From contig NC_021313.1 of NCBI RefSeq assembly GCF_000403645.1, positions 558,001-622,000 of the forward strand: a stretch of DNA of 64,000 nucleotides, written 5' to 3'. A program made the translations under genes and the position numbers. The stretch is from Salinarchaeum sp. Harcht-Bsk1. Lineage in GTDB: Archaea > Halobacteriota > Halobacteria > Halobacteriales > Salinarchaeaceae. Shown piece by piece: positions 50,748 to 59,489 of this stretch. The notes beneath the pieces were generated by a model. That model was not told where the DNA came from and did not search any database. It saw only the letters and a program-made list of their open reading frames with translations. Position 1 is the stretch's first letter. Every line of letters begins with the position of its first letter.

Positions 50748-51464
50748 TCAGTAGAGGTCGGCCTCGTCGAGGGCGGCGTTGAGGTCCTCACGGATCAACT
50801 CCCCGGCGTCGGCCTCTCTCGCGGTGGTGACAACCCGGTTCTCCTGGACGGAAGAGCCGTCGCGCAAGAGCAGGCGCACGTTCCCGCCGGCGTCGGCGCG
50901 GGTGGCCTTCGCGCGGAGCCCCGACTGGGAGCCCGTCCCACCGGCGTCGATCGGGCCCGGAATCACCTTCTTCACGTGCGGGTGGCCGGCGACGGTCCGG
51001 ATCGCGCGCATCCCCTCGCGGCCCCCGATCAGCGTGGAGTGCGAGCCGCCGATCTTCTCTGCGGGAGCGGCGTCGACCACGTCGAGGGAGCGTTCGCCCC
51101 GGCGGTCGATCGCGGTTTCGACGGGGTCGTCACCGGTCACGCGGAGGAGTTCGTACTGGCTCTCGCCCTGGATCTCCCTGAGGACCTGCCGGTCGCCGGC
51201 AGCGTAGACGGTTTCCGGCCGTTTGCGGTGGAGTTCGTCCGCGATCTGGCCGGCGAACGCCCGGAGTTCCTTAATCGCGTTCTCGCCGTCCTCCTCGGTG
51301 GTCCGCACCACGCTCGATCCGACCACGGCGTCCTCGTCGAGCATCGTCAGCGTGGCCCGCTCGCGGTCGGCGTCGATCACCACTGCGTCGGCGTTGGCAG
51401 TGTTACAGACCAGACAGTAATCGCCCGGTCGGTCGAGTGGCTCCGCACAACGCCGGCAGTCCAT
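50748..51464 (-). CDS. DUF2103 / zinc-ribbon RNA-linked protein
   Basis: A 238-residue protein. [20 protein letters not shown] gives an N-terminal zinc ribbon with CxxC pairs (3, 6 and 17, 20). The remaining domain resembles DUF2103: [17 protein letters not shown] and [13 protein letters not shown] contain conserved Gly, His and Lys residues. The family is predicted to bind metal; a role in ribosome or RNA handling is guessed from its place near ribosomal genes. Start ATG 51464. Transcribed in the same direction as L37Ae, 300 bp ahead of it. Confidence 0.8.
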   Translation of the reverse strand: MDCRRCAEPLDRPGDYCLVCNTANADAVVIDADRERATLTMLDEDAVVGSSVVRTTEEDGENAIKELRAFAGQIADELHRKRPETVYAAGDRQVLREIQGESQYELLRVTGDDPVETAIDRRGERSLDVVDAAPAEKIGGSHSTLIGGREGMRAIRTVAGHPHVKKVIPGPIDAGGTGSQSGLRAKATRADAGGNVRLLLRDGSSVQENRVVTTAREADAGELIREDLNAALDEADLY

Positions 51465-51626
51465 CGACCGTGTTTGTTCACCGCCGGGAAAAAGCAGCGC
51501 GGATCCGCGACGACCGTTTGCGCACTCCAAAAGAACGAAGTGGATCACCCCGCGACCTCCTGTCGTCCTTCTCGCCGGCCGGAGCGGCTGCGCTGCGGCC
51601 GACGGCCGCACGAACGCGGCACAGTC

Positions 51627-52583
51627 ATGACCAGATCAGTTCACGACGCGCTCGCATCGCACCCGGTCGAAACGACGGTCCACCGGCGGCTGCACGACGT
51701 CCGCCCGCACGAGGTCTTCGAGGTGACCTACGACGGACAGCGCGTTGTTTGCAAGGTCGCCCAGCATCCGCTCGGCGATCCCGAACTCGAGGCACGAATC
51801 CTCCAGTTCGTCGCCGCGGAGACGCCCGTTCCCGTCCCGCCGATCATGGCGGTCGGATCAGACCACTTCGTCGCCGGCTGGTGCCGGGACCTGCCGGCGG
51901 ATCCGACCGTCGACGAGACGAGAAGTCGGGCGATGGGTGCCGGCCTCGCTCGGCTCCACGAGTCAGCGAGCGAACGGTTCGACGCCCCGGGGCACCTGGA
52001 GGCCGAGAACGGCTCGCTCGCCCTCGACGCCGACGACCGCTGGAGCGACACGCTCGTAGCGTTCCTCGATGAGCGACGTCGCTTCCTCGAACCACGCGGG
52101 TACGGCGACGTGGCGACCGAGGTGCTCGGCCTGGTCGAAGCGTTCCCCGAGGCCTTCGACGACGTCGGCGACCCTACCCTGCTCCACGGCAACGCCCTCC
52201 CGGACCACGTCGGGATCGACCGATCCGCGGATCCCGCCCGTGTCACCCGCGTCATCGACTTCGAGCACGCACTCGTGGGACCACCTGCGTTCGATCTCCT
52301 GCGATCGATCGGACCGACCTACGGGCCGCCGGGCGCGACCCACGATCCCGACGGTCGAGCGGCGTTCCTCGAGGGCTACGCCACGGTTCGCCCGCTCCCA
52401 GCGGACCTGGAGGAAACGTTCCGGCCGCTCGGCGTCGTCAACGGCGTCGCGTACCTCAGGGCGCTGCACCTCCAGCGCGGTGACCGCGACGCACCGCAGT
52501 CTGTCGCTCGCCGGGCGCGGGGGCTGGCGGAGCACGTGCTCGAAGCAGCATCCGAGGTCAGGTCGGCCCTCAGGTCGGAGTAA
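51627..52583 (+). CDS. APH-family phosphotransferase-like protein with altered active site
   Basis: A 318-residue protein with the aminoglycoside-phosphotransferase (choline-kinase-like) fold. The N-lobe has VVCKVAQHP with Lys43; the catalytic loop reads LLHGNALPDHVGID (186-198) where active kinases have HGDxxxxN. Thus the catalytic Asp is Asn189 and the metal Asn is His194. The DFE (211-213) metal motif is intact. It may bind a nucleotide without phosphorylating, or use a different base. Relatives are found in other haloarchaea. Start ATG 51627. Convergent with citrate synthase. Confidence 0.82.
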   Translation: MTRSVHDALASHPVETTVHRRLHDVRPHEVFEVTYDGQRVVCKVAQHPLGDPELEARILQFVAAETPVPVPPIMAVGSDHFVAGWCRDLPADPTVDETRSRAMGAGLARLHESASERFDAPGHLEAENGSLALDADDRWSDTLVAFLDERRRFLEPRGYGDVATEVLGLVEAFPEAFDDVGDPTLLHGNALPDHVGIDRSADPARVTRVIDFEHALVGPPAFDLLRSIGPTYGPPGATHDPDGRAAFLEGYATVRPLPADLEETFRPLGVVNGVAYLRALHLQRGDRDAPQSVARRARGLAEHVLEAASEVRSALRSE

Positions 52584-52603
52584 GCAACCGAGATCGAGGC
52601 GCG

Positions 52604-53737
52604 TTACCGCTCGTCGACGGGCGTCCAGGTCCGACCGGAATCGCCGACGTAGTTCGAACTCGGGCGGATCAGCCGGTTGTCTTCGAGCTGTTCGAGACAG
52701 TGGGCCATCCAGCCGCCGGAGCGCGAGATGCCGAACGTCGCAGTGAACAGCTGTCGGGGGATGCCGACGCCGTGGAGGAGTGCTGCGGTGTAGAACTCGA
52801 CGTTCGTCTCGAGGCGGCGATCCGGTTTGTGCTCTTCGAGTGCGGCGACGGCGACCTCCTCGTACTCCTCTGCTGCCTCGAAGAACGCAGCGTCGCCGCC
52901 GTCCTGGTAGAACTGCTCGGCTGCCGAGGAGAGCACCGCGGCGCGGGGATCACGCACCCGGTAGACGCGGTGACCGAAGCCCATGATGCGCTCGCCGTTT
53001 TCGAGCTTCTGCTGGACGTAGCCCTCGGGATCGCCGGACTCGTAGACGGCCTGGAGGTCCTCGAGGACCGGACCGGGCGCACCGCCGTGGAGCGGACCCT
53101 TCAGCGTGCCGACTGCGGCCGTGGCCGCGGAGACGACGTCGGACTCCGTCGAGACCACGACCCGCGCGGAGAACGTCGACGCGTTGAGCCCGTGATCGAC
53201 GACCGTGTTGAGGTACGTCTCGAGGCCGCGGGCCTCTGCCTCGTCGGGCACCTCGCCGTCGAGCATGTAGAGGTAGTTCGCGGCGTGGCGGAGATCCTCG
53301 CGCGGCTCGACGGGCTCCTCACCCTGACGGTACCGCCAGTACGTCGCGACGATCGTCGGGAAGATGGCGATGACGCGCTTCGCGTCGGCCTCAGGATCCT
53401 CCTCGCCCTGGTCGAGGTTCGCTGCCGCGGCGCCCATCCGTAGCGCGTCCATCGCGGGCTTGTCCTGCTCGGCGGCCTGCCGGAGCACGGCCCGGACCTC
53501 GTCGCTGATCTCGCGGCGGCCCGCGAGATCCGCTCGGAAATCCTCGAGTTCCTCTGCGTCCGGCAATCGATCCTCGAAGAGCAGGAAGAGGGTCTCCTCG
53601 TAGGTCGCGTTGCCAGCCAGTTCGCCGAGCGGGAAGCCACCGATGACGAGTTCCCCCTGCTCGCCGTCGATGTCGCTCAGACGCGTCTCGGCGACGGTGA
53701 TTCCCTCGAGTCCCCTCGCGACGTCGGAATCGGCCAT
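52604..53737 (-). CDS. gltA: citrate synthase
   Basis: A 377-residue enzyme condensing acetyl-CoA with oxaloacetate. LVIGGFPLGELA near 30-42 is the family start; VDHGLNASTFSARVV includes the first His; GPLHGGAPGPV the second region; MGFGHRVYRVRDPRA the catalytic His and substrate Arg. The last catalytic residue is usually Asp in NVDFY; here the segment reads NVEFYTAALLHGVGIP, giving Glu. This may be a family-wide feature of haloarchaeal enzymes. The ATG at 53737 starts MADSDVARGLEG. Together with icd (36211) it gives two consecutive TCA steps, not adjacent. Confidence 0.93.
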   Translation of the reverse strand: MADSDVARGLEGITVAETRLSDIDGEQGELVIGGFPLGELAGNATYEETLFLLFEDRLPDAEELEDFRADLAGRREISDEVRAVLRQAAEQDKPAMDALRMGAAAANLDQGEEDPEADAKRVIAIFPTIVATYWRYRQGEEPVEPREDLRHAANYLYMLDGEVPDEAEARGLETYLNTVVDHGLNASTFSARVVVSTESDVVSAATAAVGTLKGPLHGGAPGPVLEDLQAVYESGDPEGYVQQKLENGERIMGFGHRVYRVRDPRAAVLSSAAEQFYQDGGDAAFFEAAEEYEEVAVAALEEHKPDRRLETNVEFYTAALLHGVGIPRQLFTATFGISRSGGWMAHCLEQLEDNRLIRPSSNYVGDSGRTWTPVDER

Positions 53738-53839
53738 GTCGAGTATTGCCGGATGGCCCTGTAATGTCTTACCATCGCGGCACGCGGGATCTGCCTCGTC
53801 GGCACCTCGCATCCGTACGAACGTCCAGTTTCTCCCAGT

Positions 53840-55327
53840 CTACCCGAGTGCGATTGGGTCGACTTTCAGGTACTCCCGCAGCAGCACCGTCGCGTAGGAT
53901 CCCTTCGGCAGCGCGAAGGAGAGCGTCGGCTCGTCGTGGTCGTCGATCGAGAGCTCGGTCCCGACGAGCACCGCCCGACGCGTCCCGGTCGAGCCGAACG
54001 GATCGGGCAGGTCGAAATCGCCGGGCGACAGGTCGAGGTCGTCGAGTATCCGCCGCTCGATCTCCCCCGGATCGCCGTCGCCGAGGTCGGTGTCCGTCCC
54101 GACGAGCGGCGCGGTGACGAACGCCCGGCCTCGCTCGCAGTGACGAGCGATCGTGTCGACGCGATCCGCAGTGACCGCCTGCAACCGATCGGTGTCCGGG
54201 AGCGCGACCTCTTCGGGCGCTCCCGCGTCTGCAAAGCAGACCACGTCGCCGGCGACGGGTTCGTGGAACGGCAGGCCGGCGTCCAGTCGCGCCGAGAGTA
54301 TCCGGTTGAACGCGTAGGACTGCGCGGCGTGGACGAACATTCGCTGGAGGTTCTCCGGCAGGTCGGCCAGTGCTTCTCGGAAGACGGCAGCGTCGTCCCC
54401 GGGGTCCGCGTCCGCCCGTTCCAGCGCGTGGAGCAGCGTCCGCTCGTAGCCCAGCCGGTTCGGCATCGCGTCCAGCGCGCCGGTCCAGTCGCCGTCGTCG
54501 AAACAGTCGCCGGCGGCAGCGCGAGCGTCCTGGGTCGAATCGGGTTCGGAGTCGTAGGCGTCGGCGACGTAGATGCGGACCGCCTCGCGCCACTCGCCGC
54601 GGACGATCGCCAGGCCGACGGCGTGCGTGATCGGTCGACGGCTTCCGAAGCGCTGCTGTCCGAAGAAGTTGGGCACGGCGACCGGGGTCGGATTCCCCGG
54701 TTCGTCGCGGTCCGGCGCGTCGCCGCCGGTTCGGAACGTGGCGAGCGCGTCGGTGATCGGGCCCACGTGCTCCGGCCGCTCGGCGTCGGTGATCCTCACC
54801 TCGAATTCGTTGCCGACGAGGTCGCCGAGTTCGATCGAGCGACCGAGCCTGCCGAGCACCTCGACGTCGGCCTCGTCGATGGCGGGAGTGGCTTTCTGGC
54901 CGGTCGCGTCGGCAGCCCCGTCGACGCTGCTCGCCGCTCCAGCCCCCGGGATCACCGCCGGATCGACGCCGTCGATCGAGAACAGCTGCGTCGTCACCGC
55001 GCGCTTGTCCTTCGTGCCGGCCCAGTGCACGCGGTGACGGCTAATTCCGAGCCGATCAGAGAGGGTTCCGGCGAAGTCGTTGGTGTCCCAGCTCCGGAGC
55101 GTCGCACGCACGACCACGTGTCCATAGGCTCCCGGATCGGCGTCGATCGGCTCCGGATCGATCCGCTCGATCTCGCGGACGCGGAAGTCGTCGGGCGAGC
55201 GTCGGAGGCGCCCGCCGGTCCCGTCGACGTCGGTGACGTAGTGCTCGATGCCGACGGCCTGCTCCGTCGGGTGTGCGGGCCGGAGATCGAACCGTCGCGT
55301 AGCTCCGTCGTCGGACGAGTCGGCCAT
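53840..55327 (-). CDS. truD: tRNA pseudouridine(13) synthase TruD
   Basis: A 495-residue TruD that isomerises U13 of t[16 protein letters not shown] (42-54) opens the catalytic domain; [14 protein letters not shown] has the catalytic Asp107; [15 protein letters not shown] is the family signature; and [20 protein letters not shown] follows. An acidic, Gly-rich insertion lies around 120-145. ATG 55327 overlaps the last base of the pth2 stop (TGATG), so the two genes are translationally coupled, with pth2 first. C-terminus [15 protein letters not shown] is conserved. Confidence 0.94.
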   Translation of the reverse strand: MADSSDDGATRRFDLRPAHPTEQAVGIEHYVTDVDGTGGRLRRSPDDFRVREIERIDPEPIDADPGAYGHVVVRATLRSWDTNDFAGTLSDRLGISRHRVHWAGTKDKRAVTTQLFSIDGVDPAVIPGAGAASSVDGAADATGQKATPAIDEADVEVLGRLGRSIELGDLVGNEFEVRITDAERPEHVGPITDALATFRTGGDAPDRDEPGNPTPVAVPNFFGQQRFGSRRPITHAVGLAIVRGEWREAVRIYVADAYDSEPDSTQDARAAAGDCFDDGDWTGALDAMPNRLGYERTLLHALERADADPGDDAAVFREALADLPENLQRMFVHAAQSYAFNRILSARLDAGLPFHEPVAGDVVCFADAGAPEEVALPDTDRLQAVTADRVDTIARHCERGRAFVTAPLVGTDTDLGDGDPGEIERRILDDLDLSPGDFDLPDPFGSTGTRRAVLVGTELSIDDHDEPTLSFALPKGSYATVLLREYLKVDPIALG

Positions 55328-55665
55328 CAGTACAGCGAGAGGTCGCCGGTGATCTCGTCGACGGCACGCTCGCTGGCGGGACCGATCGCGAGCGCGGTGA
55401 CGGTTCCCGGTTCGAGTTGCGTGTGGCCGGCGTCCCGGACGATGGCGTGGGGGAGGCCGGCGCGCTCGGCGCGGTCGGCGAGTTCGAAGAGCTGGTCCTC
55501 GCCGTTCGCCTGCAGGACGATCTTCTTCTGGCCGCTCCCCTGCCATTCTCGCTTGGCAGTGCCGTCGGCGTCCTCGACGGCGGAGAGAGAGGCGTGCGCG
55601 ACCTGGGCGGCGAGTTTGCCCTCGCCCATGTTCAGATCCGCGCGGGCGACGATGGCCTGTTTCAT
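55327..55665 (-). CDS. pth2: peptidyl-tRNA hydrolase, Pth2 type
   Basis: A 112-residue Pth2 that releases tRNA from stray peptidyl-tRNAs. [27 protein letters not shown] is the family's N-terminal segment with the catalytic Lys and Gln-Ala-His; [19 protein letters not shown] and [23 protein letters not shown] complete it. Start ATG 55665. It precedes truD in an overlapping pair devoted to tRNA handling; RqcH at 24628 acts on the related problem of stalled peptidyl-tRNA. Confidence 0.96.
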   Translation of the reverse strand: MKQAIVARADLNMGEGKLAAQVAHASLSAVEDADGTAKREWQGSGQKKIVLQANGEDQLFELADRAERAGLPHAIVRDAGHTQLEPGTVTALAIGPASERAVDEITGDLSLY

Positions 55666-55785
55666 GGACGCTGCTGGGCGCCCGCAGCCTATACCTCTGG
55701 CTACTCGGTTCCGGCAACGAAGCGATGCGACCCCGTCGAACCAAGCTTTATCGCCCGAATAGCCCAACGTTCACCCACGACCGAC

Positions 55786-56628
55786 ATGCTCGAACGGATC
55801 TGCATCGGCGTCGACGGGTCGGACTGCGCGCGACGAGCCACGGCGGTCGGCGTCGCCATCGCGGAAGCTGCTGACGCCCACGTAGACCTCGTCTACGTGA
55901 GGAAAGAAACGGACGAGACAGCCGAACAGGACGCCAATGCGGTCCTCGAAGACGCGCTCGAGTCCTGCGAGGACGCGTCAGTCCAGGTCGACGGCCACTC
56001 GCTCACCGGCAAACCGGCAACGCGCCTCGTTTCCTTCGCCGACGAGCACGACGCCGACCTGCTCGTCCTCGGTAGAATCGGGCGCACGGGCCTGGGCAAG
56101 CGGCTCCTCGGGAGCGTCGTTCACTCGGCGTTCCGACAGTCCGACCGTCCGATCCTCACAGTCCCCGAGGGCGACGGCCAGGTCGAGATATCCGACCTGC
56201 TCGTCCCCACGGACGGGAGCGAAGCCGCCGAACGAGCCGCACCGATGGCAGGGACGATCGCGACCGATCACGACGCGACCGTGCACGCGCTCTACGCACT
56301 CGACCTGGCGACCGCGGTCGGACCGTTCAGCGCCGGTGGCCTCACCGGCCCCGAGATCGAGCGCCTCGAAGCCGACCGCAAAGCGCACGTCGACCGCCTC
56401 GCCGATCGACTCCGAAGTGACGACGCAGAGCGCTCGATCCAGACGGTTGTCGTTCGGAACTCGCCACACAGGGCGATCCGTGACTACGTCGACGAGGCTG
56501 GCGTCGACCTGGTCGTCATGAGTTCCCGGGGCCAGACGAGCGCGCTGGGGCAGGTTCTCGGCAGCGTCACCGACCGGGTGCTTCGTACGGTCGACGTCCC
56601 CGTGCTCGTCGTAACGGACGATCGATGA
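55786..56628 (+). CDS. tandem-domain universal stress protein (UspA)
   Basis: A 280-residue protein of two UspA domains (about 1-140 and 142-280). Domain one: ICIGVDGSDCARRA and VLGRIGRTGLGKRLLGSV; domain two: LLVPTDGSEAAERA and VMSSRGQTSALGQVLGSVTDRVLRTV. The GxxG-9x-GS/T nucleotide loop is present in both, more complete in the second. Such proteins bind ATP or AMP and accumulate under stress. Promoter: GCTTTATCG about 35 bp upstream of the ATG at 55786. It faces away from pth2. Another double-domain member is at 61032. Confidence 0.88.
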   Translation: MLERICIGVDGSDCARRATAVGVAIAEAADAHVDLVYVRKETDETAEQDANAVLEDALESCEDASVQVDGHSLTGKPATRLVSFADEHDADLLVLGRIGRTGLGKRLLGSVVHSAFRQSDRPILTVPEGDGQVEISDLLVPTDGSEAAERAAPMAGTIATDHDATVHALYALDLATAVGPFSAGGLTGPEIERLEADRKAHVDRLADRLRSDDAERSIQTVVVRNSPHRAIRDYVDEAGVDLVVMSSRGQTSALGQVLGSVTDRVLRTVDVPVLVVTDDR

Positions 56629-56655
56629 CGGTCGCGGGGCTGCCCCGACCCGGCG

Positions 56656-57231
56656 TCACGTCGCCGAACCGTCCGGCTCCGTCCGCTCGATCGCTCCGAC
56701 AGAGCACGTCCGCGGATCGCCGGAGCGCGTCAGGAAGCCCACCAGGAGTACGATACCGCCGACGCGCAACAGCGTACCGTCGTAGGGCAGTGCAGCCATC
56801 GCACCGACGAACCCGAGCGCACCGAGCACGCCCGCGCCACAGCTCGCACACCCGGCTGCGAGCACGCCGGGCAGGATGCCCGCGACGCCCGTCGCGCCCG
56901 AGCGCCGTCGGCGCCGGAGGAGCGCGGCGGCATTCGTCACTGCGACGCCGGTGAGCAGTGCGTACAGGACGACGAGGGAGAGGCCGAGCCAGCCACTCGT
57001 GAGGTACACCTCTCGGGTGAGCACCGAAACGCCGTAGGTGACATCCGTGAGGTCCCGCTCTAAGAACTGGCGGGTGAACTGCGGGTAGGTGCTCAGCACG
57101 AGGAGCACGTACGTCCCGATCGTCACGACCCCCGCACCGAGGAGGCGGGCGTCGGAGGTGAGCGGATAGACGAGCGCGTCGCGAAGGGCGACCGCTACAC
57201 CGTGGATCCGGCGTCGATCGACCCTGGTCAC
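56656..57231 (-). CDS. membrane protein with CxxC inside a helix, coupled to DsbA-like gene
   Basis: A 191-residue protein with about four helices (30-48, 80-104, 116-148, 154-168). The third contains AAGCASCGAG with Cys128 and Cys131; a third cysteine is Cys176 after the last helix. An intramembrane CxxC is seen in thiol-redox carriers and in a family of uncharacterised proteins linked to thioredoxin-like partners. GTG at 57231 overlaps the preceding stop by 4 bp (GTGA), so it is made with the DsbA-like protein. It may pass electrons or oxidise its partner, like DsbB; this is inference. Confidence 0.7.
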   Translation of the reverse strand: MTRVDRRRIHGVAVALRDALVYPLTSDARLLGAGVVTIGTYVLLVLSTYPQFTRQFLERDLTDVTYGVSVLTREVYLTSGWLGLSLVVLYALLTGVAVTNAAALLRRRRRSGATGVAGILPGVLAAGCASCGAGVLGALGFVGAMAALPYDGTLLRVGGIVLLVGFLTRSGDPRTCSVGAIERTEPDGSAT

Positions 57232-57965
57232 GTCGCCAACACCTGGTCGATCGCCGACGCGAAGTTCTCGTAGGGGTGGGCGCCGACGAGGCGCCCAGCC
57301 CGGTCGTTCTCACGGTTGTAGACGACGAACGCGGGCGTGCCGCGGATCCCGGCCGACTGGGCCGCGGATACGTCTGCGTCGAGGCGGTCGCGAATCGCGT
57401 CGCTGCGGGTCTCCCTGCAGGACTCGACCGCCGATCGAGAGACGCCCTCGACCCGTTCGGTTACCTCGGCGAACGTCGCGTCGTCGGCCCAGTCCTCCCC
57501 GGACGATCGCTGGACGTCGAACACCTCGCCGTGCCAGTTCCAGTACGCCATCGGATCGTCGGCGCCGACCTGCTCCCAGACGCAGCGGTCCCAGATCGCG
57601 GCGGGCATCGAGTACTCGCCGATGTTCGGAAACAGGAGGAAGGGGATGCGCACCTGGCCGGCGTCGACGTAGTTTCGCCCGATCTTCGCGAGCGTGTTGG
57701 CTTCGAAGCGCGCACAGAACGGACAGAGGTAGTCGGTCCAGTAGTAGAGGTCGACCGGCGCAGCGGCGTCGCCAACGACCGGACGCCCCGACAGTTCGAT
57801 GCCCAGACCACTGGTACCGGAGCCCTCGTGAATCGTCGCAGGTTCGTAGGCCGAGTCCGTCGAGGCCGAGCGCGTCGCGAGGTACGCGACGCCGGCGCCG
57901 AACCCGATCGTCGCACCGCCCGCGAGGAGCGCCCGACGCCGGGTGATCGTGTCTTCGTCGTCCAT
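57228..57965 (-). CDS. exported DsbA-like thiol-disulfide protein
   Basis: A 245-residue protein with a twin-arginine-like start (TRRRALLAGGATIGFGAG, residues 8-25), so folded export by the Tat pathway is likely, as for many haloarchaeal secreted proteins. The thioredoxin-fold domain has LCPFCARFEANTL with Cys81 and Cys84. A helical insert follows, and GIRGTPAFVVYNRE gives the cis-Pro loop. It would oxidise or isomerise disulfides outside the membrane. Overlaps the CxxC membrane protein gene by 4 bp. Start ATG 57965. Confidence 0.88.
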   Translation of the reverse strand: MDDEDTITRRRALLAGGATIGFGAGVAYLATRSASTDSAYEPATIHEGSGTSGLGIELSGRPVVGDAAAPVDLYYWTDYLCPFCARFEANTLAKIGRNYVDAGQVRIPFLLFPNIGEYSMPAAIWDRCVWEQVGADDPMAYWNWHGEVFDVQRSSGEDWADDATFAEVTERVEGVSRSAVESCRETRSDAIRDRLDADVSAAQSAGIRGTPAFVVYNRENDRAGRLVGAHPYENFASAIDQVLAT

Positions 57966-58176
57966 CGACGTACAAGACTATCGGCATCCGTGCCAAGGGC
58001 CTTTCGTCCGTCGGGGACGGCGGACCGGACGCGAGCAGCGAGACTCCGAGACGCGTCGCTCCGAACCGTGGCGGACGGTGCCCCAGACCGGGGCACCGAG
58101 GCGCTTCCGACGGCGACCGCCGGGAAGCGAGAGGGCGCAGCAGGAATCACACTGCAGGCGCCGACGATCGGCGACC

Positions 58177-58536
58177 TCAGTTCGCGTAGCGGTCGATCAG
58201 CGACGCGAGGCGATCCTTGGACTGGACGCCGACGATCTCCTCGACCTGTTCGCCGCCGGCGAACAGCACCAGCGTCGGGACGCCACGGACGCCGTAGGCA
58301 GCAGCGAGTGGCTGGTTCGCGTCGACGTCGACCTTGGCGACCGTGGCCTCGGTCTCTGCAGCCAGTTCCTCGACGACGGGCGCGATCATCTGGCAGGGGC
58401 CACACCAGTCGGCGTAGAAGTCCGCCAGCACGACGCCTCCGTCGCCGACCAGTTCTTCGAGGTCGCTCTGGCCGTTCACGGGCACCGGCGTGTCGTTCGT
58501 CTCCGCGCTCTGATTCGTAGCAGTATCGGTCGTCAT
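58177..58536 (-). CDS. trxA: thioredoxin
   Basis: A 119-residue cytosolic thioredoxin. ADFYADWCGPCQMIAPVVEEL carries the redox pair Cys45 and Cys48; VAKVDVDANQPLAAAYGVRGVPTLVLF includes the cis-Pro loop. An N-terminal acidic extension of about 20 residues precedes the fold. Three starts are possible (GTG 58542, GTG 58539, ATG 58536); I use the ATG. It is 211 bp upstream of the DsbA-like gene on the same strand, separate from it. Confidence 0.94.
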   Translation of the reverse strand: MTTDTATNQSAETNDTPVPVNGQSDLEELVGDGGVVLADFYADWCGPCQMIAPVVEELAAETEATVAKVDVDANQPLAAAYGVRGVPTLVLFAGGEQVEEIVGVQSKDRLASLIDRYAN

Positions 58537-58769
58537 CACCACCAGGTACGAGCGGGTCGGTACTTAGGAGTTTTGGATGGATGTCACAATACTACGAAAC
58601 ACCAGCAGCGATACCTGGTGCCGACGAGCAGATTCGATCGCTGGCCGAGACCGATCAGATCGTCGTGGAGATATCGACCGACGGAGCTCGTTCGAAAGTG
58701 CCCTTGGACGGTAGGCGACGTGAGAATCGAGAGATGGAAGAGCGGAGCGGTAGATCCGGTAGAATCCTG

Positions 58770-59159
58770 TTAGCTCTGGATGGACGCGGTCGCCTCTGTC
58801 TCGTCGTACTTCGACTCGAACTCCTGGATGAGCTGGCCCATCTTGGCGTACCAGTCGTTGAGCATCCGCTGCATGTCGTCGGCGATCTTCTGTGGATCCG
58901 TCGGCGAGTAGACGTGATAGTAGCCGCCCTGTTCGTAGTTGACCTGTTCCTTCTGGATGAATCCGGTCTGCAGAAGACGCTGGACGGCGCGGTAGGCGGT
59001 CGATCGCTCGCGGTCCACGCCCTCGGCGATCTCGTCGACCGTGAGGGGGTCGTCGGCCGCGACGAGCGCCTGGAAACAGTCCTTGTCGAGCTGCTTCAGC
59101 CCGTGGAAACACTCCAGGAGCCCCTCACACTCCATGTCCTGCTGGAGTTGTTCGGACAT
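58770..59159 (-). CDS. TrmB-like winged-helix regulator
   Basis: A 129-residue regulator with Cys-containing start (MECEGLLECFHGLKQLDKDC). The winged helix lies at about 15-75: DCFQALVAADDPLTVDEIAE, then DRERSTAYRAVQRLLQTGF as recognition helix, then the wing QKEQVNYEQGGYYHVYSP. A C-terminal helix (QRMLNDWYAKMGQLIQEFESKY) probably dimerises. Cys8, Cys14 and Cys26 might sense thiols or metal. An ATG four codons further upstream (59171) is possible. It lies in front of the TauE/SafE gene on the same strand in many genomes as I recall, here 331 bp downstream. Confidence 0.8.
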   Translation of the reverse strand: MSEQLQQDMECEGLLECFHGLKQLDKDCFQALVAADDPLTVDEIAEGVDRERSTAYRAVQRLLQTGFIQKEQVNYEQGGYYHVYSPTDPQKIADDMQRMLNDWYAKMGQLIQEFESKYDETEATASIQS

Positions 59160-59489
59160 CGAATCTGGCATCTGTATCGAACGAACGTACCCACTGTGGC
59201 GGCAAAAGACTTGTGTATGGTTCCTACAATTCTGGAGCAGCGAACCCGGGCGGAGAACGCGACTGGTTCTCGTCGCCTCCCGGTTCGTCGAGCAGGAGAC
59301 GTCGGCCGCTGAGTAGCCACTATTGCCTATCGAGTTTGCACGTCGCGAATCGGCGCCCGGAGACCGCCTCCGAGCGCCCGGCAAAAACGAGGTCGAAACG
59401 ACAGCGGGGGCGTCGCCGGCAGCGAGGGGTTCGACGGCGGTGAGCCCCCCGGTGGGCGCGAGCCCTTCGACGCCGGCGCTCGTCCGTGC
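59160..59489. other. 330-bp intergenic region
   Basis: Separates the TrmB-like regulator from the TauE/SafE gene. It must hold the regulator's promoter (a CAAGTCTTTTGCC segment on the minus strand near 59205). Short G+C-rich inverted repeats (GAGCCCCCCGGTGGGCGCGA near 59440) could end the TauE/SafE transcript. No coding frame is convincing. Confidence 0.5.

Noticed and set aside
58581-59312. A 243-codon plus-strand frame
   Set aside because: Antisense to the TrmB-like regulator, whose winged helix is clear.
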